From contig MWFB01000012.1 in assembly GCA_002071385.1 (NCBI GenBank), positions 1 to 64,000 of the forward strand: a stretch of DNA of 64,000 nucleotides. Reading direction: 5' to 3'. The notes below the pieces were generated by a model. That model was not told where the DNA came from. It did not search any database and saw only the letters and a list, made by a program, of their open reading frames with translations. Source of the DNA: Bacteroidetes bacterium ADurb.Bin013 (GTDB lineage Bacteria > Bacteroidota > Bacteroidia > Bacteroidales > UBA932). Positions 56,665 through 64,000 of the stretch are shown piece after piece. The stretch's first letter is position 1. Each line of letters starts with the position of its first letter. Position numbers and translations under genes: made by a program.

Positions 56665-58104
56665 ATGGGCGCTTTTGTCACATATTTATTGAAAGCCGGC
56701 ATTTTTCTGCTGTTCTTTTACCTGTTCAACCGCCTGTTGCTGGCTCAAGAAACTTTTCACCGGTTCAACAGGATCGTATGGCTGCTGATCATCCCGTTTT
56801 CCCTGTTGCTGCCTTTCTGTATCCCGGGATCCTTTGATCCTTTGGCCTGGTTTGGGCTAAAGGAACAGGCTGGGCAGATGCTCATTGTTCCGGAAGGCAT
56901 GACCGCCACATTGGTGGATAACTCAGACGGATCTGTTGTCATGGCCCGGTTGGTGCAATGGGTCCTCTTGGTATATTTCACCGGCATGTTGGTTTGTTTC
57001 CTGTTCTTTGTCATATCGTATATAAAACTGACGGCCATATTGTGGAAAAACAAAGGCAACGGAAAGGGAGAGGTGTTTGGGAATCTGTTGGATGAATGCA
57101 AAAAACTTTGCAGGGTCAGAGGGAGGGTCAGGCTACTGGTTCACACGCAGGAAACGGCCCCGTTCAGCTGGATGCGTTACGTAGTGGTATCTGAACAGGA
57201 TATGATTGAGGACGGGAAAGACATCCTGATCCACGAATTATCCCATGTTCGTCAGGGACATTCCTGGGACCTGATACTGACAGACTTGCTCATTCTTTTC
57301 CAATGGTTCAATCCCGCTGCCTGGCTTCTGAAGCAATCCATGCAGCAGGTCCATGAATTCCAGGCCGATGACGCTGTTCTGAAAGCCGGTGTAAATGCAA
57401 AACAATACCAATTATTATTAATAAAGAAAGCTGTTGGCACAAGACGCTACTCCATGGTCAACAGCTTTAATCACAGCAAACTTAAAAAAAGAATCACTAT
57501 GATGTGGAAAAAGAAATCAAGCAAATGGGCGTTTGCAAAGTGCATATACGCTCTGCCTCTCGCGTTCATAGCCGTAACGGCCTTTGCTACGCCTGAAATC
57601 TCCGGCACATTGTCCGGAATATCCTCTGTCAAAGATATAAAAATTTCTTTGCAGCAGGATATCAAACCCCAAGCCCTGCCCGTAACCGCACAGGTACCGC
57701 CGCCTGCACCCCCGGCAGTCGTTCCCGCAAAGCAGGATTCTGTATTTCCTCTTGCCTTGGCCGACATCAAGCCATTGTTTGCCAATGGCAAAGACGAGAA
57801 TGAGTTTACCGTATGGTTTTTTAATAACATGAAATACCCGGAAGAAGCCAGGAAAAAAGGGATACAGGGAAGGGTTGTAGCCGGCTTTGAGGTGTCTGAA
57901 ACAGGACAGGTGATCAATGCAAAAATTCTCAGGGGAGTAGATCCTGTCCTGGATAACGAAGTCTTACGCGTGCTGAATTCTTCTCCCGTTTGGGAACGTC
58001 CCGGACAATATCAGGGAAAGACCGTCAGGGTCCGTTACAATTTTCCCATAAACTTTCTTTTACCCGAGAAAAAAGAATCTCAGGCTCCGGAAGGGACAAA
58101 GTAA
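56665..58104 (+). CDS. BlaR1-type M56 metallopeptidase sensor with C-terminal TonB domain
   Basis: 479 residues. Three N-terminal helices, then the M56 zinc motif HELSH (H190, E191, H194) with the distal Glu in HEFQADDAVL, a fourth helix (LPLAFIAVTAFATPE), a Pro-rich linker (AQVPPPAPPAVVPA) and a TonB C-terminal domain (MKYPEEARKKGIQGRVVAGF ... VRVRYNFPINF). Classical BlaR1 has a penicillin-binding sensor here; the TonB-like domain instead suggests sensing of an outer-membrane or wall signal. It forms an operon with the BlaI repressor. Confidence 0.9.
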   Translation: MGAFVTYLLKAGIFLLFFYLFNRLLLAQETFHRFNRIVWLLIIPFSLLLPFCIPGSFDPLAWFGLKEQAGQMLIVPEGMTATLVDNSDGSVVMARLVQWVLLVYFTGMLVCFLFFVISYIKLTAILWKNKGNGKGEVFGNLLDECKKLCRVRGRVRLLVHTQETAPFSWMRYVVVSEQDMIEDGKDILIHELSHVRQGHSWDLILTDLLILFQWFNPAAWLLKQSMQQVHEFQADDAVLKAGVNAKQYQLLLIKKAVGTRRYSMVNSFNHSKLKKRITMMWKKKSSKWAFAKCIYALPLAFIAVTAFATPEISGTLSGISSVKDIKISLQQDIKPQALPVTAQVPPPAPPAVVPAKQDSVFPLALADIKPLFANGKDENEFTVWFFNNMKYPEEARKKGIQGRVVAGFEVSETGQVINAKILRGVDPVLDNEVLRVLNSSPVWERPGQYQGKTVRVRYNFPINFLLPEKKESQAPEGTK

Positions 58105-58117
58105 ACTCAAAGATTCC

Positions 58118-58125
58118 TATCTTTG
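58118..58125 (+). promoter_or_regulatory. -7 box TATCTTTG of the lipoprotein deformylase
   Basis: TATCTTTG ends three bases before the ATG at 58129, supporting that start and a leaderless message. Confidence 0.55.
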
Positions 58126-58128
58126 AGC

Positions 58129-58701
58129 ATGAAAAAATGCCTCATATCATTGTTATTGCTGCTGGCTGTCGCCTGCAGCAATTTCTCTTCTATAGAGAAA
58201 CACCGCATTGGAAAGCCCGGTGAGTCAGAAATGATCATGCCTCTTTTCACCAACCAGGTCCCGGAAGAGCTGCAGTTACTACGCCTGAAAGCAGACCCGC
58301 TCAGGCCGAGAGACATCAAATCAAAACTATATACCACCCTTAAGTCCAGGATGCTGGCCACGGTACTGGATACGGCCAACACGGGGGTGGGAATTGTTGC
58401 ACCGCAGGTAGGGATAAGCAAGCGGCTGATTGCCGTACAACGGTTTGACAAGGACGGCGAGCCTTTTGAATTCTATGTCAATCCGGTGATCGAAAAGTAT
58501 GGTGAAGAGAAAAAGTGGGGCTGGGAAGGCTGCTTATCTGTTCCCGGTGAAAGAGACACCGTGCTCCGGGCAACGCAGGTGGTCATAACTTACCGGGACC
58601 AGGATTCCTGGCAGATTGTACGCGATACGGTCCGGGGGTTTACGGCTGTTATTTTTCAGCACGAGATCGATCACCTGAACGGGAAGCTATATATTGATTG
58701 A
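58129..58701 (+). CDS. Peptide-deformylase-fold lipoprotein
   Basis: 190 residues. All three deformylase motifs are present: GVGIVAPQVG (86-95), EGCLSVPG with metal ligand C135, and QHEIDHLNG with H178, E179 and H182. Unlike the housekeeping enzyme it begins with a lipoprotein signal (LLLLLAVACSN, lipobox Cys 16) and an extra 60-residue segment. An exported deformylase would not meet nascent formyl-Met chains, so it may act on another amide or on secreted formyl peptides; family members of this kind occur in Bacteroidota with unknown role. The end overlaps the convergent dehydrogenase by 53 bp. Confidence 0.85.
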   Translation: MKKCLISLLLLLAVACSNFSSIEKHRIGKPGESEMIMPLFTNQVPEELQLLRLKADPLRPRDIKSKLYTTLKSRMLATVLDTANTGVGIVAPQVGISKRLIAVQRFDKDGEPFEFYVNPVIEKYGEEKKWGWEGCLSVPGERDTVLRATQVVITYRDQDSWQIVRDTVRGFTAVIFQHEIDHLNGKLYID

Positions 58702-59623
58702 TGTTGTCCACCATCATGGCTACCAGTCGCCTGCGCGCTTCTATCGAGGCCCATCCAATGTGCGGTGTCAGGAACAGCCTGGAACGGTCTTTAATCCTGT
58801 AATAGCAGTGATCGGCCGGAAGCGGCTCGGCACTGAAAACATCCATTCCTGCACCGGCCAGCCGGTTTTCGTTCAAAGCTTCAACCAGGGCACATTCATC
58901 CACAATGGCACCTCGCCCGAGGTTGAAAAGATAGGCCGAGGCTTTCATCTTTTCCAACTCGGCTTTTCCTATCAATCCGCTCGTCTTTGCATTGAGCGGA
59001 GCGTGTATGGTCACCAGGTCACTTGTCTGCAAAAGTTCTTCAAGGTCCAAACGCCTGTACAGGCCTTTGGAGCGTTCTTCCCCGCTGGTGGAAAAATAAA
59101 CCACTTCCATTCCGAAAGCCGAGGCGATGGCTGCCACTTTTCTTCCAATAGCCCCCAATCCGATGACCCCCAGACGTTTACCGTTCAGTTCATGGAAATA
59201 CCGCCCCCCGAAGTGGGTAGGCAGGCCGCTGGCCGGGTAGGCCCCGGAGTGGGCGTATTCGTTAAAATAGGGACCTTGCTGCATGCAGCTAAGGATATGC
59301 AGGAAGGTCGTCTGTGCCACACTGTCAGTGGAGTAGCCCGCTACGTTTTTTACCACGATGCCTTTCTCTGCTGCGTAGTCCAGGTCTATGGGATCAAGGC
59401 CTGTTGCCGCCACACAGATCAACTTCAGGTTTCTGGCAGCCTGCAACTGCGTTTTGCCCAGTTTGACCTTGTTCACCAGCACAATATCTGCCTGTTCAAT
59501 ACGCGGGATGACATCTTGCGGTTGCGTATTGTCGTATACCGTCAGGTCCCCGAATTGTCTGAAAGGGTTCAGGTCAATATCTCCACCCATGGTGGCTGCA
59601 TCTAAAAAAACAAGTTTCATCAT
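58649..59623 (-). CDS. D-isomer-specific 2-hydroxyacid dehydrogenase
   Basis: 324 residues. The NAD loop is LGVIGLGAIGRKVA, the catalytic Arg is in NLGRGAIVDE, the Glu in MDVFSAEPLP and the His in TPHIGWASIE. The family includes glycerate, phosphoglycerate and hydroxypyruvate reductases; the length suits hydroxypyruvate/glycerate dehydrogenase. A TAACTTTG box (complement of 59628-59635) is four bases from the ATG. The last 17 codons overlap the deformylase gene on the other strand. Confidence 0.9.
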   Translation of the reverse strand: MMKLVFLDAATMGGDIDLNPFRQFGDLTVYDNTQPQDVIPRIEQADIVLVNKVKLGKTQLQAARNLKLICVAATGLDPIDLDYAAEKGIVVKNVAGYSTDSVAQTTFLHILSCMQQGPYFNEYAHSGAYPASGLPTHFGGRYFHELNGKRLGVIGLGAIGRKVAAIASAFGMEVVYFSTSGEERSKGLYRRLDLEELLQTSDLVTIHAPLNAKTSGLIGKAELEKMKASAYLFNLGRGAIVDECALVEALNENRLAGAGMDVFSAEPLPADHCYYRIKDRSRLFLTPHIGWASIEARRRLVAMMVDNINQYIASRSGDRSRAEK

Positions 59624-59667
59624 AAGACAAAGTTAGGAAATCTTCTGAAGTATCTTTTTCTGATGAT

Positions 59668-62172
59668 TCACGGCCGGTTGGGCGTATCCCACCGGTGGGT
59701 CTGCGTACAGCGGATCATCAGGCTCTGGTCTCCCACAACTATTTTGAAATCACCTTCTTCCAGTACCCATTTGATGTCAATGCCTACAAAGGCAAGGTCG
59801 CTTGCCTTGATCTTCAGGGTAACGGTCTTTTGTTCTCCGGGTTTAAGAGATATCTTTTCAAAAGCCCTAAGGCGCCTGTTGTCCGGCATGAGCGATGCGT
59901 ATAGATCTGAAGAATACAGCAGTACGCTTTCTTTTCCTTCTACCTTGCCGGTGTTTTTCACATCCACGGTAAAGACCAGTTCATCTGCTGCCGTGAAGCT
60001 TGTCTTGTTTGCTTTCAAATTGGAATACCCGAAAGTCGTGTAGCTGAGCCCATACCCGAAAGGCCATTGGATATTCGTATTGGCAAAGTAATCGTATGCG
60101 CCTTCAATGGGGGAACGCACCTCGCATACTTTATAATCGTAGGTTGTGTACCCGTTGCAGCAGCTGGGATAGGTATAGGAAAGCCTGCCGCTGAAATTGG
60201 CATCACCTGCCAGCAGGCCGGCCAGTGCATCACCACCGTAATTGCCCGGCAGCATGACATTTACAATAGCTTTTGCTACAGGAACCAGGTCGGCTATGAC
60301 CCGGGGACGCCCCTGGTTCAGGATCATTATGATTGGCTTTCCCGTTTTGGCAAGCGCTTTAACCAGGTCTGCCTGGTTGGGCGATATGAACAGGTTGGGG
60401 ATATTGCCGGTGGTTTCGCAATAGGAATTCTCCCCAATGCAAACCACTATGTAATCTGCCAGCTCTGCAGCGGCAACTGCTTTTTCAATTTCCGGTTCGT
60501 GTTCCTCTGTCCAAAAAGCCATTTCGTTGTAGGTGACTCCCGGTTCATAGATAACGTTTTCCTTGCCAAATTTATTTTCAAGAGCCTTTAGAATTGTATT
60601 GAAATGCGCAGTAAAACGGTCAATGCCGCTTCCCTGCCAGGTATAGCTCCAGCCTCCGTTCAAACCCCGCATGGTATGAGCATTGGGCCCGGCAACCAAA
60701 ATCTTTTTCCCTTTGTGCAGCGGGAGGGTTGCTCCCTCATTCTTCAAAAGCACCATGGATTCTTCGGTGGCCGTCAGAGAAACGGCTGCGGCTTGTGCCG
60801 AGGCAAATTGGGGGTAGTCACCTTTTACGGTGTAAGGAGTTTCAAAAAGGCCGAGGCGGAACTTCAGGCGCAGGATACGCCTTACGGCATCGTCTATGCG
60901 GCTCATGGGCACCTGTCCTTCTTCCACCAGTTCCTTCAGGTCTATGCAAAACTGCCAGCTGGAAGGCACCATAGCCATATCCACCCCGGCATTGATGGCC
61001 ATTTTTACGGCTTCTTTGTATGACGAGGCAATACGGTCACGTTCATACAGGCTGGTGATATCGGCCCAATCCGTAACGATCATGCCGTCCCAGTTCAGTT
61101 CTTCCTTGGCCCACCGGGTGAGCAGTACAGGATTGGCCACTCCATTCACACCGTTGATGGTAGAGGAATTGGTCATCATCGATAGCGCTCCGGCGCGCAT
61201 TGCATCCAGAAAGGGGGCAAATTGCTTTTCGCGCAGGTCCTGCTCGTTGATGATGGCAGGGGTGCGGTCCAGCCCGTTGGCCGGAACGCCGTAGCCCATA
61301 TAATGCTTAAGGCAGGCTGCTATGTTTTGCTTGCCAATGTTGTTAAGATCACCTCCCTGCAAGCCTTTCACCACCTCACTCCCGATAGTTCCCCCAAGGA
61401 AACAATCCTCGCCGTAGCCTTCCCACTGGCGGGGCCATGCCGGCTGGCGTCCCATATCCATAACAGGACTGAATGTCCAGGGAATCCCGGCTGCCCGGGT
61501 TTCATAGGCGGTGATTTCCCCTGTCCTGCGGGCCAGTTCCCTGTTGAAGGTGGCTGCCATGTTAACCCCCTGTGGAAACAGGGTGCCATCGGCCACATAG
61601 GTGGACCCATGGATCTGGTCCAGGCCGTACAGGCACGGGATGCCTATGGCTTCCAGCGATTTGTCCTGGATAATCTTTATGAGACGGTTCCATTCTTCCG
61701 AAGTCTGAGCCGTTGTAAAAGGGGTGTTCAGGATAGATCCCACTTTATATTTTACAAATACCGAATCCATTTTGGCCGGATCAAACTGAAAGCCTTTTGT
61801 TGCTGATATTTTCTGATACAATTTATAGTATTCGAATCCCATCTCCATCCGCTTTTCCGGGTTTGTCATCGCAGCGGCGTCAAACTCGCTTTCCAGCCCG
61901 TGCTCCTGCAGCAGCGCGGTCAGCTGTTCCTGCGGCATCATCATCAATTTCATCATTTCTGCCCTCATGTCCATGCCCAGCACGTTGATCTCAAGCTGGG
62001 TCATCTGACCCACTTTTTCCACCAGGGTCATTTTGGAGATGATCTTGTCAATCTTTTTTTCAATGGCCGGATCGCGTGGTATCAACGGGTTGACCTGTGC
62101 GTATGAACCAGGCACATTCGCTACAGTGCTACATACAACCATAGTAACGAGAAGGGTATAAAATTTCCTCAT
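59668..62172 (-). CDS. GH3 beta-glucosidase (BglX-like), secreted
   Basis: 834 residues. Signal peptide ends VPGSYAQ. The GH3 TIM barrel has nucleophile D368 in [10 protein letters not shown]; the alpha/beta sandwich and a C-terminal FN3-like domain ([20 protein letters not shown]) follow. Typical substrates are beta-glucosides or beta-xylosides from plant or fungal glucans. A TAACTTTG -7 box (complement of 62195-62202) lies 22 bp before the start. It is divergent from the promoter module at 62219-62327. Confidence 0.93.
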   Translation of the reverse strand: MRKFYTLLVTMVVCSTVANVPGSYAQVNPLIPRDPAIEKKIDKIISKMTLVEKVGQMTQLEINVLGMDMRAEMMKLMMMPQEQLTALLQEHGLESEFDAAAMTNPEKRMEMGFEYYKLYQKISATKGFQFDPAKMDSVFVKYKVGSILNTPFTTAQTSEEWNRLIKIIQDKSLEAIGIPCLYGLDQIHGSTYVADGTLFPQGVNMAATFNRELARRTGEITAYETRAAGIPWTFSPVMDMGRQPAWPRQWEGYGEDCFLGGTIGSEVVKGLQGGDLNNIGKQNIAACLKHYMGYGVPANGLDRTPAIINEQDLREKQFAPFLDAMRAGALSMMTNSSTINGVNGVANPVLLTRWAKEELNWDGMIVTDWADITSLYERDRIASSYKEAVKMAINAGVDMAMVPSSWQFCIDLKELVEEGQVPMSRIDDAVRRILRLKFRLGLFETPYTVKGDYPQFASAQAAAVSLTATEESMVLLKNEGATLPLHKGKKILVAGPNAHTMRGLNGGWSYTWQGSGIDRFTAHFNTILKALENKFGKENVIYEPGVTYNEMAFWTEEHEPEIEKAVAAAELADYIVVCIGENSYCETTGNIPNLFISPNQADLVKALAKTGKPIIMILNQGRPRVIADLVPVAKAIVNVMLPGNYGGDALAGLLAGDANFSGRLSYTYPSCCNGYTTYDYKVCEVRSPIEGAYDYFANTNIQWPFGYGLSYTTFGYSNLKANKTSFTAADELVFTVDVKNTGKVEGKESVLLYSSDLYASLMPDNRRLRAFEKISLKPGEQKTVTLKIKASDLAFVGIDIKWVLEEGDFKIVVGDQSLMIRCTQTHRWDTPNRP

Positions 62173-62218
62173 GATTATTTTTTTTGGATTTATGCAAAGT
62201 TAGGAAAAATGCCACCTA

Positions 62219-62327
62219 ATCAGCTACATACAAGTTTCATGCCCCCGGGGTATGAATTGCATAATGCTTTGAATACCATCTAAAAGGACAATGTTTGCGG
62301 GGCACCCGTTTTTTTTGCTTATTTTTG
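62219..62327 (+). promoter_or_regulatory. Promoter module with palindrome, copy B
   Basis: Related to 5061-5170 over its full length: left block ATCAGCTACATACAAG, palindrome-like core CATGCCCCCGGGGTATG (less perfect than in copy A), right block ACAATGTTTGCGGGGCAC, T run, and -7 TATTTTTG at 62320-62327, four bases before the ATG at 62332. A TTTG in the right block (62294-62297) can act as the -33 element. Confidence 0.65.
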
Positions 62328-62331
62328 TTCC

Positions 62332-62825
62332 ATGTCAAAATACGGAACGCTCATTTGGATTGGATTGCTGGTTCTGATAGCAGGTTTTCTTGTTTATCCA
62401 CCTACGCACAAGGTGTTTGTGGACATTACGGCAAGGTTTCCCTATATCATGGGGTTTGTCAAATTTGCCATCCTTTCCATGATGGGCGAGTTCCTGGCTG
62501 CGCGGCTGGTGCATAAAAAGTGGGTGATGGTGAGGGGAATGCTGCCCAAGATGGTGGTCTGGGGCATCCTGGGGATATTGACAAGCGCTACGCGGGAGAA
62601 AAGATGCCGGTTGAAAAGATAATTGCACAGATTGACTGGGGGCGCTTCATCAGGGAGATCGTGGGGGTGACCATACCGGTGTTCTGGATCCCTGCGCATA
62701 CCATTACCTTCCTGCTGCCCGGGCAGTACAGGGTGCTGTTTGCCGCCTCGTTGTCCATAGTGCTGGGGCTCATCCTTTCATTGGCCAAAATGCGTAATCT
62801 GAAAAGTTCAAACATAAAACAATAA
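62332..62825 (+). pseudogene. Membrane protein, Mpv17-like in outline, internal deletion with frameshift
   Basis: The first frame has two hydrophobic segments (TLIWIGLLVLIAGFLVYP, FVKFAILSMMGEFLAARLV) and a third starting KMVVWGILGI, where homologous character stops near 62575. The second frame then gives DKRYAGEKMPVEKIIAQIDW and two further hydrophobic segments ending AKMRNLKSSNIKQ. A loop-plus-helix block of unknown length is missing between them. The MPV17 resemblance is tentative. The PHP gene starts three bases after the stop, so the two were cotranscribed. Confidence 0.6.
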
Positions 62826-62828
62826 ACC

Positions 62829-63920
62829 ATGCGCTACTTATTGTCACTCGTTCTTGTAGTTACCCACCTGGGGCTTTTTGCCCAAAATGTCAATAAACAA
62901 AATATTCCCGAAAGAAAAGCTGCCAACAGGGTAGAGATGGCTTTGCCCCAAGTGAACGGGTATACCGCCCTGCGATGCGACTTTCATTCCCATACCGTGT
63001 TTTCCGATGGCCTGGTGTGGCCTTCCTACCGTATTGGGGAAGCATGGATACAGGGGCTGGATGTGCTGGCCATCACCGACCATATCGAATACCGTCCGTT
63101 CAAAGAATACGTGGGCGGGGATTTTAACACATCCTACGAGCTGGCATTGCCTGTGGCAAGAGAATACGGCATCATGCTTATAAAAGGGACCGAGGTGACC
63201 CGCAAGCAAGGGGTCCTTGGTCATTTTAACGCTCTCTTCATTAAAGATGCGAATGCCATTGATAAGCCCGATCCGGAACAGGCGTTGCAGGCGGCTTATG
63301 ACCAGGGGGCGTTCATCATGTTAAATCACCCGGGATGGGCGGTGGACACCTGCCTGCTTACCGGGTTTCAGCAGAAGATGCTGGATAAAGGCCTTGTCAG
63401 GGGGATTGAGGTTTTCAACAACGACGAGTTTTATCCCCGGGCGCTTTCCTGGAGCCGGGACCGGAAGCTTACCGTTTTTGCTTCTTCCGATGTTCATGCC
63501 ACCATGAACGATGTGCTGGAAACCCACGTTTTGCAGAATGCGGTCAAGACGTTCCGTCCCATGACGCTTGTCTTTGTAAAGGAGAAGAGCGAGGAAGGAG
63601 TTCGGCAAGCCCTGGATGACAGGCGGACACTGGCCTATTTTTACGGCAACGTGGCGGGGGAGGAAAAGTGGCTCAAATCGCTGTTCCTGGCCTCGGTCCA
63701 ATGGGAAAAAGTATTGGAGCAGGGAAAAACAACCTTCTATAATGTGACCAACCTTTCAGGCATTCAATACAAGTTTTCCATTGGTGATACCGAGTACACC
63801 CTGGACGGCGGCTCTTCCATTCATATCTCGCTGCCTGCCGGTAAACGCGAAGTATTGTTGCACGTGCTGAACATGCATTGCTATGAAGGCATGCACCCGG
63901 AGGTGAGTGTGGTTCTGTAG
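62829..63920 (+). CDS. PHP-domain phosphoesterase, secreted
   Basis: 363 residues with a signal peptide (LLSLVLVVTHLGLFAQ). The PHP metal motifs are CDFHSHTVFSDG (H53, H55, D60), AITDHIEY, LNHPGW and ASSDVHAT. A C-terminal beta domain (residues 280-363) follows. Related exported proteins in Bacteroidota are annotated as histidinol-phosphatase-like or tryptophan-synthase-like phosphoesterases; the substrate is unknown. It is the last complete gene. The remaining 80 bp hold no gene. Confidence 0.85.
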   Translation: MRYLLSLVLVVTHLGLFAQNVNKQNIPERKAANRVEMALPQVNGYTALRCDFHSHTVFSDGLVWPSYRIGEAWIQGLDVLAITDHIEYRPFKEYVGGDFNTSYELALPVAREYGIMLIKGTEVTRKQGVLGHFNALFIKDANAIDKPDPEQALQAAYDQGAFIMLNHPGWAVDTCLLTGFQQKMLDKGLVRGIEVFNNDEFYPRALSWSRDRKLTVFASSDVHATMNDVLETHVLQNAVKTFRPMTLVFVKEKSEEGVRQALDDRRTLAYFYGNVAGEEKWLKSLFLASVQWEKVLEQGKTTFYNVTNLSGIQYKFSIGDTEYTLDGGSSIHISLPAGKREVLLHVLNMHCYEGMHPEVSVVL

Positions 63921-64000
63921 GGTTACAACCTACAAAAAAAGTGGACAATTTGTCAGGAAAATTGTTGTTTATTGTGATTATTCGCTATATTTACGTAACA

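Overview
The window reads as a chromosomal segment of a Bacteroidota bacterium, most likely class Bacteroidia. Promoters follow the TTTG ... TAnnTTTG pattern typical of this phylum, Shine-Dalgarno sequences are largely absent, many products carry lipoprotein or short secretion signals, and the content is rich in secreted glycosidases, serine hydrolases and BlaI/BlaR1-type regulators. I cannot name a genus. No plasmid or phage backbone is visible; the only mobile-element trace is an IS4-type transposase scrap at 53727-53882.

Layout. 0-9.8 kb: secreted glycan enzymes (GH30, GH109-like oxidoreductase, GH35-like hydrolase), two penicillin-binding-type serine hydrolases, a broken Crp/Fnr regulator next to OsmC. 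9.8-25.7 kb: a WYL regulator and a series of damaged genes (DUF5916 outer-membrane protein fused to a receiver remnant, photolyase, MFS exporter, sialidase, serine hydrolase, hybrid histidine kinase) between intact ones (PD40 lipoprotein, CDF transporter, GH43, exonuclease). 25.8-38.8 kb: tRNA-Ser with a large palindromic tail, then mostly minus-strand genes: ArsM, a long KamA-type radical SAM protein, aldehyde dehydrogenase, a zinc-ribbon membrane protein overlapping a condensation-type acyltransferase, serpin, M28 peptidase, and plus-strand MarC and GH53, then SDR and class II aldolase. 38.8-50.2 kb: housekeeping genes (creatininase-like, gmk, nadD, NAD(P)HX repair, RluA-type synthase, dnaK-grpE-dnaJ, M23 peptidase, anmK, rplS, tRNA-Arg). 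50.2-54.5 kb: about 650 bp of structured repeats, then an island of anaerobe-type genes (metallo-beta-lactamase fold, DUF5320, DUF89, NifX-like, DUF134) bounded by a 16-bp exact direct repeat. 54.5-64 kb: umuDC, BlaI/BlaR1-TonB, a lipoprotein peptide deformylase, a 2-hydroxyacid dehydrogenase, GH3, a broken membrane protein and a PHP-domain protein.

The most striking global signal is that at least ten genes look as if an internal block (tens to hundreds of bases, or more) was cut out, usually changing frame, while both flanks remain well conserved. This is either real gene decay by short deletions or collapsed assembly; read mapping would decide. Other regulatory signals worth attention: a 110-bp promoter module carrying a GC-centred palindrome present twice (5.1 and 62.2 kb), paired BlaI-type dyads at 56.2 kb, a perfect operator-like dyad centred on the -33 box of the 50.9-kb promoter, a dispersed 100-bp inverted-repeat element, and repeated TAnnTTTG-N2-5-ATG spacing that implies leaderless transcripts.
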